Shown: piece by piece, positions 63,933-64,000 of the stretch
How positions within the stretch are numbered: position 1 is the first letter of the stretch
Layout of the letters: the number at the start of each line of letters is the position of its first letter
Assembly (NCBI RefSeq): GCF_012641745.1
Contig: NZ_WEHZ01000009.1
Location: 1-64,000, forward strand
Length of the DNA stretch: 64,000 nt
Direction: 5' to 3'
Origin: Pseudoalteromonas peptidolytica
GTDB lineage: Bacteria > Pseudomonadota > Gammaproteobacteria > Enterobacterales > Alteromonadaceae
Notes under the pieces: generated by a model
The model's input: only the letters and a program-made list of their open reading frames with translations
Databases searched by the model: none
Told to the model about the DNA's origin: nothing
Position numbers and translations under genes: made by a program

Positions 63933-64000
63933 TTCTATTTTCTAGAATGCTTGTATCTTTAATTGCGCATTTTACTTCTGGTTACTGAGCTCCATAATAA

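Overview
The window looks like chromosomal DNA of a marine gammaproteobacterium of the order Alteromonadales, most likely Pseudoalteromonas. The basis is low GC by eye, protein sequences close to gammaproteobacterial families, and conserved gene neighbourhoods: infA-bpt-aat, tmk-holB-pilZ-tatD, lolCDE, proS-trmO and etfD divergent from etfBA. The genus is an inference. No phage, integrase, IS transposase, CRISPR array, tRNA or rRNA gene was seen.

Layout. 1-3.6 kb: a 127-bp direct repeat carrying the 3' end of infA, then infA, the two N-degron aminoacyl-transferases bpt and aat, and trxB, all on the minus strand. 3.9-7 kb: pssA, then asnB on the minus strand. 7.1-11.2 kb: a tightly coupled minus-strand operon pxpB-pxpC-DUF969-DUF979-pcp that fits pyroglutamate (5-oxoproline) release, movement and hydrolysis. 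11.5-16 kb: an exported M17 aminopeptidase, an MFS carrier and a periplasmic MsrA-thioredoxin-MsrB fusion. 16-17.4 kb: a paeA (ytfL) gene broken by an in-frame TGA. 17.6-21.4 kb: a small secreted orphan, then lolCDE. 21.5-27.2 kb: sbcB, an MFS/LysR pair, ohrR/ohr and a stand-alone Ntn-hydrolase. 27.5-30.8 kb: a periplasmic binding protein overlapping a hybrid histidine kinase. 31.3-35.8 kb: tmk-holB-pilZ-tatD and a PhoD-like phosphatase. 36.2-45.5 kb: a beta-propeller sensor kinase, an Oar-like TonB receptor, an M24 prolidase-like peptidase, an ornithine cyclodeaminase-family enzyme and a small CHQC protein. 45.5-48.4 kb: an ArsP_2-type permease under a Fur-box-like site, and an M28 lipoprotein peptidase. 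48.8-53.4 kb: a DUF3025 protein, a NatAB-type ABC exporter and two orphan membrane proteins. 53.4-59.8 kb: an LpxH-like phosphatase, proS, trmO, two small orphans, a REC-PilZ protein, an EAL phosphodiesterase and a thioesterase. 59.9-63.9 kb: etfD divergent from etfBA across two matching palindromes, then a FosA-type fosfomycin thioltransferase.

Two families of short non-coding elements with inverted ends are scattered between genes. Family 1 (TACCAATT...AATTGGTA) has three near-intact copies flanked by TTA or TAA direct repeats, plus degenerate copies. Family 2 (AATTAACCTGAG...) has two copies and a lone end. They fill most of the longer gaps.

The best candidates for less-described biology are the 36.2-45.5 kb sensor/receptor/peptidase/OCD locus, the binding protein plus hybrid kinase pair, the pyroglutamate operon without pxpA, and the hairpin and Fur-like control region of the metal permease.
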